DNA of 7,276 nt, taken from Chloroflexota bacterium (lineage in GTDB: Bacteria; Chloroflexota; Limnocylindria; Limnocylindrales; CSP1-4). The notes below the pieces were generated by a model. The model was not told the DNA's origin. It was given only the letters and a program-made list of their open reading frames with translations, and did not search any database. The position numbers and the translations under genes were made by a program. This document shows, piece by piece, positions 1 through 5,584 of the stretch. Position 1 is the first letter of the stretch, and each line of letters starts with the position of its first letter. The stretch covers positions 1 to 7,276 of the forward strand of contig JAJYDP010000244.1 in NCBI GenBank assembly GCA_021777365.1, read 5' to 3'.

Positions 1-1
1 C

Positions 2-55
2 TATCGCCTGCGAGGCAAGCGGGAGGAGGTGCTGACGGCCGAGAAGCAACGCTGA
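2..55 (+). CDS. istB: C-terminal tail of IS21-type helper ATPase IstB (partial)
   Basis: Only the last 17 residues are present, beginning YRLRGKREEV and ending EKQR before the TGA at 53-55. IstB proteins commonly finish with a GxSYRLR-like motif followed by a basic tail, and this fragment fits. IstB is the AAA+ ATPase that partners the IstA DDE transposase during IS21 transposition. The assignment rests on this short motif together with the IS21-like terminal repeats immediately downstream. The Walker motifs lie to the left of the window, so whether the gene is intact cannot be told. Confidence 0.55.
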   Translation, partial: YRLRGKREEVLTAEKQR

Positions 56-57
56 CC

Positions 58-77
58 TGCTCAGGTTTCAGCCGGCG
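58..77 (+). repeat. Inner copy of IS21-type terminal repeat
   Basis: A 20-bp unit starting TGCTCAGG and ending CAGCCGGCG. It matches 83-102 at 17 of 20 positions and starts 2 bp after the IstB stop codon. In IS21 elements such tandem end repeats are transposase-binding sites. Confidence 0.65.
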
Positions 78-82
78 ATTCC

Positions 83-108
83 TGCTCAGTTTTCGACCGG
101 CGTTGACA
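83..108 (+). repeat. Outer terminal repeat and IS end, with outward-facing TTGACA
   Basis: Second copy of the 20-bp unit (83-102) followed by TTGACA (103-108). The terminal CA at 107-108 fits the TG...CA rule for IS21. The TTGACA is also a perfect outward-facing -35 hexamer. No matching -10 is visible 16-18 bp further on, where the bases are the GC arm of the hairpin at 121-150, so it is unlikely to act alone as a promoter at this site. Confidence 0.6.
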
Positions 109-120
109 TCGGACAGGCAA

Positions 121-150
121 GAGGCCCCGGCAGGCACTGGCCGGGGCCTC
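121..150. terminator. Strong GC hairpin, probable intrinsic terminator
   Basis: Perfect 11-bp inverted repeat: 121-131 pairs with 140-150 around an 8-nt loop (132-139). There is no T-run on either side. Such hairpins without U-tracts are common after genes in GC-rich bacteria. It would stop transcripts leaving the IS21 end and insulate the downstream signalling gene. It may have belonged to a gene interrupted or replaced by the IS. Confidence 0.55.
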
Positions 151-264
151 GTCATGACTGACCCGTCGAGCTCTGGGCGCTGTCGTCGGTCTGCGCGGGT
201 TCGGCTTGCTTGCTGGTCGTCCGACGGCGAACGGTGCTATGGTTGCCGACCACGTTGGGTCTTG

Positions 265-292
265 TTGGCATCGACAGGCTCAGGCGGACCAT
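265..292 (+). promoter_or_regulatory. Candidate promoter of the PAS-GAF-EAL gene
   Basis: TTGGCA (265-270), a 16-bp spacer, then GACCAT (287-292). The predicted transcript would start near 299, about 44 nt before the ATG at 343. The same arrangement (TTG-containing -35, exact 16-bp spacer, [C/G]AnnnT) occurs upstream of five other genes here, which is the main reason to believe it. The -10 lacks the usual first T, so the site is weak by consensus. Confidence 0.35.
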
Positions 293-342
293 CGGGCGCA
301 CCGACGGGCCGGTGCGGCAAGCTGGGGGGCAGTGCCCGCACG

Positions 343-3144
343 ATGGGAACCAGGGGCGAACACCGACCACAGGACCCACCGGCCGTGACCACCGAGCCGC
401 GGAGTCGGCCGGGCCTCCCGGAGATCACCCTCGACGAGATCGAGTCCGTCGCGCGCATCGGCTCGTACGCGACCGACCTGCTCAGCGGACGGTGGGTGAG
501 CTCGGCCGGGCTCGACGCGATCTTCGGGATTGACGCGGCGTTCGAGCGCACCATCGAGGGCTGGGCCTCGCTGGTGCACCCGGCGGACCGCGCGGCGGTG
601 GTCGCCTACCTCACCGATGAGGTCCTGGGGCACGGTCAGCCCTTCGACCGCCGGTACCGCATCGTCCGCGCGGACACCGGCGAGACGCGCTGGGTGCATG
701 GGCGTGGCGCCGTGGAGACCGACGCGTCGGGGCGGGTGGTGCGCACGTTCGGCACCATCGCGGACATCACCGAGCAGCGCGCGGCCGAGGAGGCGCTCGC
801 CGCGTCGGAGGCCCGATACGCCTCGATCTTCGAGGGCACCGCCGAGGCGATCCTCATCGCGGACGCCGCGACGCACCGCTACCGCTGGGTCAACCCGGCG
901 GCCTGTGCCCTGCTCGGCTACACGAGCGCGGAGCTGCGCACCATGCGAGTGCACGACCTGCATCCGCCGGACGCCCTGCCCGAGATCCTGGCCAGGTTCG
1001 CGGCGGTCGGCGGCGAGCGGATCGTCGAAGCCCACGCGGTGCCCTGCCGACGCAAGGACGGATCGCTGCTGCTCGCCGACATCCGCGCCTCCACGGCCGT
1101 GGTGGACGGGGTGACCTGCAACATCGCCTTCTTCGCCGACGTCACCGAGTTGCGCGCGCTCCACCTGCGGCTGGCGCGGAGCGAGCGCAACCTCGCCGAG
1201 GCCCAGCGCCTCGCGGGGATCGGCAGCTGGGCGTGGGACCTCGCCACGGGCACCGTCCAGCGCTCGGCCGAGCTGCACCGCATCTTCGGCGTAGCGCCCG
1301 ACGCGCTCGCGCCCACCGCCGAGGCCTTCTTCGCCCTCGTCCATCCCGACGATCGGGCGCGCGTGCGCCGCGCGCGCGTGGTGGCCCCTCGGAGCAGCGA
1401 CCAGCACGTGATCGACTTCCGGATCGTGCGCCCCGACGGGGCGGTGCGACTCATCCACGAGGAGGCCGAGCTCGAGCGGGACCGCGACGGCACACCGGTG
1501 CGCATGTATGGCACTTCCCAGGATGTCACCGATCGCGCCGCCGCGGAGGCCGAGCGAGCCCGCCTGGCCACCGCCGTCGGGCAGACCTCGGACGCTGTGG
1601 TCGTCACCGACTTGGGCGGCGCCATCGAGTACGTGAACCCGGCCTTCGAGCAGATGTCCGGCCACCGGCGCGACGCGGTGCTCGGCCAGCCCCCGCGGAT
1701 CCTCAAGAGCGGGCGTCAGTCGGCGGCCTTCTATCGGGCGGTGTGGAGCCGGCTGACGCACGGGCGCATCTGGAGCGGGCGGTTCATCAACCGTCGCGCG
1801 GACGGCGCGGAGTACCAGGTCGAGGCGACCATCTCGCCGATCCGCGAGCGCGACGGCCAGATCACCGGCTACATCGCGGTCGAGCGCGACGTCACCGCGC
1901 TGCAGGCGGCGCGATCGGGCCTGGCCAGCGAATTCCGGGAGCGCGCCCAGGTGGCCGCCGCACTGGCCCGCCTCCAGCCGCAGCCGGGCGCGGTGGAGAC
2001 GGCCGCGGACATCTGCGCCGAGCTGTCGGGCGTGCCGGGAGTCGACGTGGCCGCCATCATCAGCTTCCAGGATCCCGTGCACGCAGTCGCCCTGGGGGTC
2101 GTCGCGCCCGACGGCTTCCCGCTGGGGCCGGGCCAGCCGCTGCCGGCCAGTCGCGCCACCTACCTGTACGAGCGCGCGACCCAGGGTCCCTGGGCCGAGG
2201 CGTTCCGGGCGCGCAGCATCGACGCCGAGTATGGCCGGGCCATGGCCGACCTAGGCGTGCGGGCCAACGCCTACGCGCCGATCCGCAACGGGGAGGGACT
2301 CCTGGGCCTGGTGGCCGCCGGCACGCGCGACGAGACGTACGCGCGCCATCTCGTCGAGCACTTGCCGGCGGTGGGCGAGTTCGCGGCCACCGCCAGCGCG
2401 CTCCTGGCGCGCGACCTCGAGGGCGACCGCCGCCGTTCGCGGCTCCGGGCGCAGATCGCGCGGATCATCGCCGAGCAGGCATTCCACCCGGTGTTCCAGC
2501 CCATCGTCGAGCTCGCGGAGGGCAGGGTGGTGGGCTACGAGGCCCTCACGAGATTCGCCGACGGCGCGCGCCCGGATCATCGGTTCGCCGACGCGTGGAT
2601 GGTGGAGCTCGGGCCGGAGCTCGAGCTCGCCGCCCTCGAGGCGGCGGTTCGCGCGGCGCGCGCGCTGCCGGCCGGGCGCTGGCTCGACGTCAACCTCTCG
2701 CCGCGGCTGCTCGTCGACCCCGTCCGGGCGCAGGACGTGCTCGGCGCGGCGGATCGGCCGCTCATCGTCGAGATCACCGAGCACGACACGGTGGCCGACT
2801 ACCGTGCGCTCCGGGCCGCGCTCCTGAGCCTGGGGGCATCGGTCCGCACGGCGGTCGATGACGCCGGCGCGGGCGTGGCGAACTTCGGGCACATCGTGGA
2901 GCTGCGCCCGGACTTCGTGAAGCTGGACATCGGCCTGATCCGGGGGGTCAGCGCCGACCTCGGCCGTCAGGCCATGGTGGTGGGGATGCGGCATTTCGCC
3001 CGAACGGCCGGGTGCCGGCTCATCGGCGAGGGCATCGAGACCGAGGCCGAGGCGAGCACCCTGGCCACCCTCGGGGTCGAGCTCGGCCAGGGCTACTACT
3101 TCGGGCGCCCGGCACCGATCGAGTCCCTTGCGGAGCCGGGGTAG
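343..3144 (+). CDS. Multi-sensor cyclic-di-GMP phosphodiesterase (4xPAS-GAF-EAL)
   Basis: A 933-residue soluble sensor-effector, with no signal peptide or membrane segment seen. Domains: PAS at about 34-146, 155-271, 284-400 and 408-520, each ending in a PAC-like D(I/V)T motif; GAF at about 531-692; EAL at about 714-930. Known chemistry: EAL domains hydrolyse cyclic-di-GMP to pGpG. The catalytic set is complete: E733 of the EAL signature, N784 in NLSP, E810 and E813 in EITE, D839/D840, K860 in KLD, E896 in GEGIET and Q916 in GQGYYFG. Loop 6 reads DDAGAG rather than DDFGTG, a variant also seen in other EAL proteins. There is no GGDEF domain, so it should only degrade c-di-GMP. The frame opens at TTG103, but that start lies in the IS repeat and the first 80 codons look non-coding. 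ATG343 is chosen because it lies downstream of a candidate promoter; GTG385 is a real alternative since PAS1 begins after both. The gene converges on mgsA with a 13-bp gap. Ligands of the PAS and GAF domains cannot be read from sequence. Confidence 0.92.
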   Translation: MGTRGEHRPQDPPAVTTEPRSRPGLPEITLDEIESVARIGSYATDLLSGRWVSSAGLDAIFGIDAAFERTIEGWASLVHPADRAAVVAYLTDEVLGHGQPFDRRYRIVRADTGETRWVHGRGAVETDASGRVVRTFGTIADITEQRAAEEALAASEARYASIFEGTAEAILIADAATHRYRWVNPAACALLGYTSAELRTMRVHDLHPPDALPEILARFAAVGGERIVEAHAVPCRRKDGSLLLADIRASTAVVDGVTCNIAFFADVTELRALHLRLARSERNLAEAQRLAGIGSWAWDLATGTVQRSAELHRIFGVAPDALAPTAEAFFALVHPDDRARVRRARVVAPRSSDQHVIDFRIVRPDGAVRLIHEEAELERDRDGTPVRMYGTSQDVTDRAAAEAERARLATAVGQTSDAVVVTDLGGAIEYVNPAFEQMSGHRRDAVLGQPPRILKSGRQSAAFYRAVWSRLTHGRIWSGRFINRRADGAEYQVEATISPIRERDGQITGYIAVERDVTALQAARSGLASEFRERAQVAAALARLQPQPGAVETAADICAELSGVPGVDVAAIISFQDPVHAVALGVVAPDGFPLGPGQPLPASRATYLYERATQGPWAEAFRARSIDAEYGRAMADLGVRANAYAPIRNGEGLLGLVAAGTRDETYARHLVEHLPAVGEFAATASALLARDLEGDRRRSRLRAQIARIIAEQAFHPVFQPIVELAEGRVVGYEALTRFADGARPDHRFADAWMVELGPELELAALEAAVRAARALPAGRWLDVNLSPRLLVDPVRAQDVLGAADRPLIVEITEHDTVADYRALRAALLSLGASVRTAVDDAGAGVANFGHIVELRPDFVKLDIGLIRGVSADLGRQAMVVGMRHFARTAGCRLIGEGIETEAEASTLATLGVELGQGYYFGRPAPIESLAEPG

Positions 3145-3157
3145 GCCAGAGCGCGGG

Positions 3158-3562
3158 TCACACCGCGGAGAGCGCGTCGACCCGCGGGTCGACCTCGCGC
3201 AGCGCGGCGCCCAGGAACAGATCGGCCGCCGCCACGTTGGTGGCGATGGGCACGTTGTGCACGTTGCAGACCCGCAGCACCGCCTGGATGTCCGGGTCGT
3301 GGGGGTGGGCGCTCAGGGGATCGACGAAGAAGAGCACCGCGGCGATGCGCCCCTCGGCGACCAGCGCGGCAATCTGGGTGTCGCCGCCCTGCGGGCCCGA
3401 GAGCACGGTGTCGACAGCAAGGCCCACCTTCTCGCGCAGCAGTCGGCCGGTGGTCGCGGTGGCCACCAGGTCGAACTCGGAGAGGGCGGCGCGGTTGAAG
3501 GTGGCGAAGGCCACGAGATCGGCCTTCTTGCCGTCGTGGGCGATCAGGGCGAGGGTGGTCAT
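3158..3562 (-). CDS. mgsA: Methylglyoxal synthase
   Basis: A 134-residue cytosolic enzyme converting dihydroxyacetone phosphate to methylglyoxal and phosphate, the entry to the glycolytic bypass used when phosphate is short or sugar phosphates build up. The family signatures are all present: AHDGKK at 8-13, TATTG at 35-39, SGPQGGD at 55-61, FFVDPL at 78-83, PHDPD at 87-91 and ATNVA at 107-111. Numbering runs exactly 10 behind E. coli MgsA, so H9, K13, D61, D81, H88 and D91 correspond to E. coli H19, K23, D71 (the proposed catalytic base), D91, H98 and D101. The enzyme therefore looks active. It is slightly shorter than the E. coli protein (152 residues), missing part of both ends. The start at 3562 has AGGAGGT 8 nt upstream; an in-frame extension toward 3664 is unlikely because it would pass through the RBS. 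No glyoxalase gene is visible nearby. Confidence 0.96.
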   Translation of the reverse strand: MTTLALIAHDGKKADLVAFATFNRAALSEFDLVATATTGRLLREKVGLAVDTVLSGPQGGDTQIAALVAEGRIAAVLFFVDPLSAHPHDPDIQAVLRVCNVHNVPIATNVAAADLFLGAALREVDPRVDALSAV

Positions 3563-3570
3563 GTCGGGGA

Positions 3571-3577
3571 ACCTCCT
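3571..3577 (-). promoter_or_regulatory. Shine-Dalgarno site of mgsA
   Basis: On the minus strand AGGAGGT lies 8 nt before the ATG at 3562-3560. It is one of the closest matches to the anti-SD consensus in the window and fixes the mgsA start. Confidence 0.85.
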
Positions 3578-3600
3578 GGTCGGCCGCCAATTGCGGGGTC

Positions 3601-3655
3601 GGACCGCGGTCCACCCTACCCGGCCCGCGTGAACGCGGTGTTGCCAGCGCGTGAA
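3601..3655 (-). promoter_or_regulatory. Inverted and direct repeats in the mgsA upstream region
   Basis: Three features sit 39-93 bp upstream of mgsA. A perfect 12-bp palindrome GGACCGCGGTCC occupies 3601-3612. A perfect inverted repeat CCGCGT-GA-ACGCGG occupies 3625-3638. The octamer CGCGTGAA occurs at 3626-3633 and again at 3648-3655, exactly 22 bp or about two helical turns apart. Between the two palindromes, the minus strand reads TAGGGT (3618-3613), the only TAnnnT -10-like hexamer in the stretch, with no good -35 at 16-18 bp. The layout resembles an activator- or repressor-controlled promoter; no regulator is identified. Confidence 0.35.
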
Positions 3656-3861
3656 GGTCCGCACACCGACGAGGGGCGCGGGCGGCCGAAAGGCGCCCGC
3701 GCTCGGGATTGACCTTCAGTCTCGGCCCAGCGGCGGCCGCCTGCGTCACTCCTGCCGGTGCCGGAGTGTCGTCGCGACACCGGCTGCTGCTCCGGATCCT
3801 GCCCCTGGCCCTTCGTGGAGACCCGGGCGTAGATCGCCACCCGTCCGATCTCCGCCGTCAT
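3616..3861 (-). pseudogene. Serine recombinase (resolvase/invertase) N-terminal remnant
   Basis: The frame starts at ATG 3861 with a usable SD (AGAGGG about 6 nt upstream) and runs 81 codons. Residues 6-25, GRVAIYARVSTKGQGQDPEQ, are the classic opening of serine recombinases: the first beta strand, then the ARVST segment bearing the catalytic serine (S15). After about residue 26 the family pattern (usually a QLxxL helix, then the catalytic-domain arginines) vanishes and the rest is arginine/glycine/serine-rich shadow sequence running through the hairpin at 3676-3702. A full recombinase needs at least about 180 residues, so the protein cannot be functional. An internal deletion is likely. In the adjacent frame, GVATTLRHRQE followed by a stop could be the tail of a C-terminal HTH, but this is speculative. 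Confidence 0.6.
3676..3702. terminator. GNRA-capped GC hairpin, probable terminator
   Basis: An 8-bp stem (3676-3683 with 3695-3702), one bulged G at 3684, a 3-bp stem (3685-3687 with 3692-3694) and a GAAA tetraloop (3688-3691) on the plus strand. It lies downstream of the recombinase stub on the minus strand and upstream of the mgsA control region, so it would separate the two. There is no T-tract. Confidence 0.5.
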
Positions 3862-3877
3862 CGCCGCCCTCTGCCAT

Positions 3878-3887
3878 CCTCATGAGG
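3878..3887. repeat. 10-bp perfect palindrome
   Basis: CCTCATGAGG is self-complementary and lies 17 bp upstream of the recombinase-stub start. It could be an operator or part of a recombination site of the former element; no further evidence. Confidence 0.2.
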
Positions 3888-3930
3888 TGGCGGCGGCAAG
3901 GGCGCCGCGCCAGGCACGACGGCGCGCCGG

Positions 3931-4155
3931 TCAGGCAACGGCGACCAGCACGTCGGTGCCCGGCATGATGTCGACCCGCGAGACCCCGAGCGCCGCCGCG
4001 ATGTCGTCCTCGGTCTCGTACTTCCCATTCGGGTCCAGCACCAGCAGGTTGCCGCCGATCACGATGCCGAATGGGTTGATCCCGCGCCGGCGGGCAGCCT
4101 GCATCTCGCTCCGGGCACGCTGCTCGGTACCCACGACAAGACTGAACCGCTGCAT
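3931..4155 (-). CDS. Small protein of unknown function, 74 residues
   Basis: I do not recognise a family. The protein starts MQRFSLVVGTEQRARSEMQA and has a basic helical N-terminal half (ARRRG at 21-25), a short hydrophobic strand-like stretch GIVIGGNLLVLDP at 30-42, an acidic helix ETEDDIAAALGV at 47-58 and a hydrophobic end DVLVAVA. There is no signal peptide and no cysteine. The pattern suggests a compact cytosolic alpha/beta fold. It looks real: a GGAGG site lies 9 nt before ATG 4155, third-position GC is high, and a good promoter candidate (4271-4244) points at it. It is followed 69 bp later by the recombinase stub on the same strand. Function is unassigned. Confidence 0.65.
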   Translation of the reverse strand: MQRFSLVVGTEQRARSEMQAARRRGINPFGIVIGGNLLVLDPNGKYETEDDIAAALGVSRVDIMPGTDVLVAVA

Positions 4156-4197
4156 CCTCAGTGTCCTCCGTGACCCGCGCGTCCGCGGGCAGCGTGG

Positions 4198-4236
4198 CGG
4201 CTCCCGCCGGAGACCGGCTCGGCTGCTCGGGAGCCG
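4198..4236 (-). other. 5'-UTR stem-loop of the 74-residue gene
   Basis: A 9-bp perfect inverted repeat (4198-4206 with 4228-4236) enclosing a smaller CCGG-based hairpin. The predicted transcription start from the 4271-4244 promoter is near 4237, so the stem would form the very 5' end of an mRNA leader of about 82 nt. This could stabilise the transcript or regulate it. The inner and outer stems compete at base 4206. Confidence 0.4.
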
Positions 4237-4243
4237 GCCCCAG

Positions 4244-4271
4244 AGGATCGGCGCGGCGCGGGCGAAGTCAA
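4244..4271 (-). promoter_or_regulatory. Promoter candidate of the 74-residue gene (CTTGACTT class)
   Basis: The minus strand carries CTTGACTT at 4272-4265, so the -35 is TTGACT at 4271-4266. A 16-bp spacer is followed by GATCCT at 4249-4244. The octamer is identical to those at 6172-6165, 6203-6210 and 6848-6855, and the spacer length is the same. Confidence 0.5.
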
Positions 4272-4302
4272 GGTCTGACGGGCTGGAGATTGGCCCGCGG
4301 GC

Positions 4303-4332
4303 TTGCGTGCGTCAGCCAGGGACAGCCACACT
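4303..4332 (+). promoter_or_regulatory. Weak promoter candidate giving a near-leaderless transcript
   Basis: TTGCGT (4303-4308), an 18-bp spacer, then CACACT (4327-4332). Transcription would start near 4339, about two bases before ATG 4341, which would explain why that gene lacks a visible SD site. The spacer is 18, not the 16 bp seen elsewhere here, so the call is tentative. Confidence 0.2.
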
Positions 4333-4340
4333 GATCGTCG

Positions 4341-4793
4341 ATGCCCGCACCGTTCGCCCTGCGCCTCGTCGCCCTGGCGATCCCCGGGCCGGGGATATCC
4401 GCCGACCGCCTCGTGTCACCCGCAGAGCTGCCGCCTGCCGCGCTCGAAGTGCTGGCGCGCTTCGAGACGCTCGGGCCGGCGGGGCGGCGGCGCCTGGCCC
4501 GCGCCATGCGGCACCGCCGGGCGGCCTTCGATCCGATCTACCAGCGGGTGGCCTGGCACGAGTTGCGCCAGGGCCCCGAGTTCCGGGCCTGGCGCACGTG
4601 CTCGCTGGTGCTCGAGCGCATGATCGGGATCGACGCCTGCGACGACGTGGCGCGCACCTCGCCCGTTGACCAGGAGGCGCTCGATGCGGCGGAGGATGCC
4701 TGCCTGGCGGCGATCGTGGCCCCGCGCCTGCCCGCCGAGGCCAGCGTGCTGGCCGGGCCGTGGATCGTCGGGTCGCGTCGTCGCAGGCGGTGA
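4341..4793 (+). CDS. Helical protein of unknown function, 150 residues
   Basis: I do not recognise a family. The sequence is mostly alpha-helical: a proline-rich start (MPAPFALRLVALAIPGPG), a helix LPPAALEVLARFETL at 30-44, a strongly basic stretch GRRRLARAMRHRR at 48-60, then WHELRQGPEFRAWR around 71-84 and an acidic helix near 108-122. It ends with five arginines. The first 15 residues are mildly hydrophobic but lack a basic n-region and a clear cleavage site, so secretion is doubtful. No SD precedes ATG 4341, so a leaderless transcript or another start is possible. It is divergent from the 74-residue gene (185-bp gap) and converges on the 207-residue gene with 19 bp between stops. Codon positions look coding throughout. 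Confidence 0.6.
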   Translation: MPAPFALRLVALAIPGPGISADRLVSPAELPPAALEVLARFETLGPAGRRRLARAMRHRRAAFDPIYQRVAWHELRQGPEFRAWRTCSLVLERMIGIDACDDVARTSPVDQEALDAAEDACLAAIVAPRLPAEASVLAGPWIVGSRRRRR

Positions 4794-4812
4794 GCGGCCG
4801 CCCCCGCCATCG

Positions 4813-5436
4813 TCAGCGCCGCACCGGCGCGGGCAGGTCGGTGCGGAAGCGGATCTCGACCCCGTAGTACGCGAACCCGTTGACCCAGCCGCCCTCCTTG
4901 ACCTGCCAGTCCACCCGGTTGCCGTTGGGCCCATCGTTCCTGAAGCGCAGGCTCCGCTCCGGGTCCTTGGGAAGCGGCAAGGCGCTGCGATCGGCGAACA
5001 CGATGGCCGGGTGTCCCTCGGTCGAGAGCATGCCCACCGCCCAACGCACCTTCCCGCGCAGCGCGGGCGCCTTGTCGTTGCGGATGATCTCGATCCACGC
5101 GCCGGCCGCGCAGCGGCGGCGCAGCGCCTCCACGGAGAGCACGGGCGTGCGGTGGAGCGGATCGACGAGGGTCAGGACCAGGGACGGGTAGGGCGGGACG
5201 CCCAAGGTGAGCGTCTCGGCGCTGCCATCAGGCGTCGTCCCGAGCCGGAGCTGTGGGTCGGGGGGCAGGGTGAGGCGGGTGCCGTCGGTGAAGCTCACGG
5301 TCCGGCCCTGGACCTCGCGCACGGTCCGCTTCGTCGGGGCGGGGGTCAGCCAGGGCTGCGTCGGGTCCGGCTGCGCGGGCCAGGCCACCACCACGCCGGG
5401 CAGCAGTCGCGTCAGCGCCGAGTCCGTGTTGGTCAT
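4813..5436 (-). CDS. Beta-rich protein of unknown function, 207 residues
   Basis: No family is recognised. The protein has no signal peptide or membrane helix and looks mainly beta-stranded, with alternating strands such as TVREVQGRTVSFTDGTRLTL (about 38-57), PSLVLTLVDPL and GKVRWAVGM. The C-terminal third is rich in aromatic and charged residues: RFRNDGPNGNRVDWQVKEGG, then WVNGFAYYGVEIRFRTDLP. There is one short helix (LSVEALRRRCAAGAWIEII, around 101-119). A GGAGGG site lies 7 nt before ATG 5436, and a TTGACA-type promoter candidate lies at 5556-5529. It follows the 162-residue membrane gene on the same strand after 148 bp, so it probably has its own transcript. The bias toward D/G/N turns might suit a binding module, but no function is assigned. 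Confidence 0.7.
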   Translation of the reverse strand: MTNTDSALTRLLPGVVVAWPAQPDPTQPWLTPAPTKRTVREVQGRTVSFTDGTRLTLPPDPQLRLGTTPDGSAETLTLGVPPYPSLVLTLVDPLHRTPVLSVEALRRRCAAGAWIEIIRNDKAPALRGKVRWAVGMLSTEGHPAIVFADRSALPLPKDPERSLRFRNDGPNGNRVDWQVKEGGWVNGFAYYGVEIRFRTDLPAPVRR

Positions 5437-5528
5437 GCCCCGTCCCTCCGTGCGGCAGCCATCTGCTCACCTACCCACACGATCACCCGGTCCACCTGCT
5501 TCGATGCCGCGCCTGCTCGCAGCAACAG

Positions 5529-5556
5529 AACGTCGGAGAGTTCCGCCCCGTGTCAA
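5529..5556 (-). promoter_or_regulatory. Promoter candidate of the 207-residue gene
   Basis: The minus strand carries a perfect TTGACA (5556-5551), a 16-bp spacer and GACGTT (5534-5529). The predicted start is near 5522, giving a leader of about 86 nt. It lies in the 148-bp gap after the membrane-protein gene. It follows the same spacing rule as the CTTGACTT promoters. Confidence 0.5.
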
Positions 5557-5584
5557 GGATCGGGATCACGTCTCCGGCAGGTGA

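Larger units (their letters stand above)
1..108 (+). mobile_element. Right end of an IS21-family insertion sequence
   Basis: The window opens inside an insertion sequence. Seen directly: a short reading frame closing at 53-55, then two copies of a 20-bp repeat (58-77 and 83-102, 17 of 20 bases identical, 25-bp period), the outer one followed at once by TTGACA (103-108). Known for IS21 elements: istB lies near the right end, termini are multiple short repeats, and the outermost bases are TG...CA. Read inward from 108 the end begins TGTCAACGCCGG, which fits. The left end and istA lie outside the window, so completeness cannot be judged. The boundary at 108 is inferred. Confidence 0.7.

Noticed and set aside
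103..342. N-terminal 80-codon extension of the phosphodiesterase from TTG 103
   Set aside because: It starts in the IS21 terminal repeat, runs through the terminator hairpin, has Cys/Arg/Gly/Ser-rich non-protein-like composition and lacks an SD.
280..2082. 600-residue open frame on the minus strand opposite the PAS region
   Set aside because: It is an antisense shadow of a GC-rich gene: its composition is His/Arg/Gly/Asp-rich with no recognisable domain, while the plus frame has clear PAS and EAL motifs.
1233..2861. 542-residue open frame on the plus strand inside the phosphodiesterase gene
   Set aside because: Arginine/proline/glycine-rich out-of-frame shadow with no motifs.
3096..3749. 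217-residue minus-strand frame overlapping mgsA
   Set aside because: Out-of-frame shadow; the mgsA frame carries all family motifs with a strong SD.
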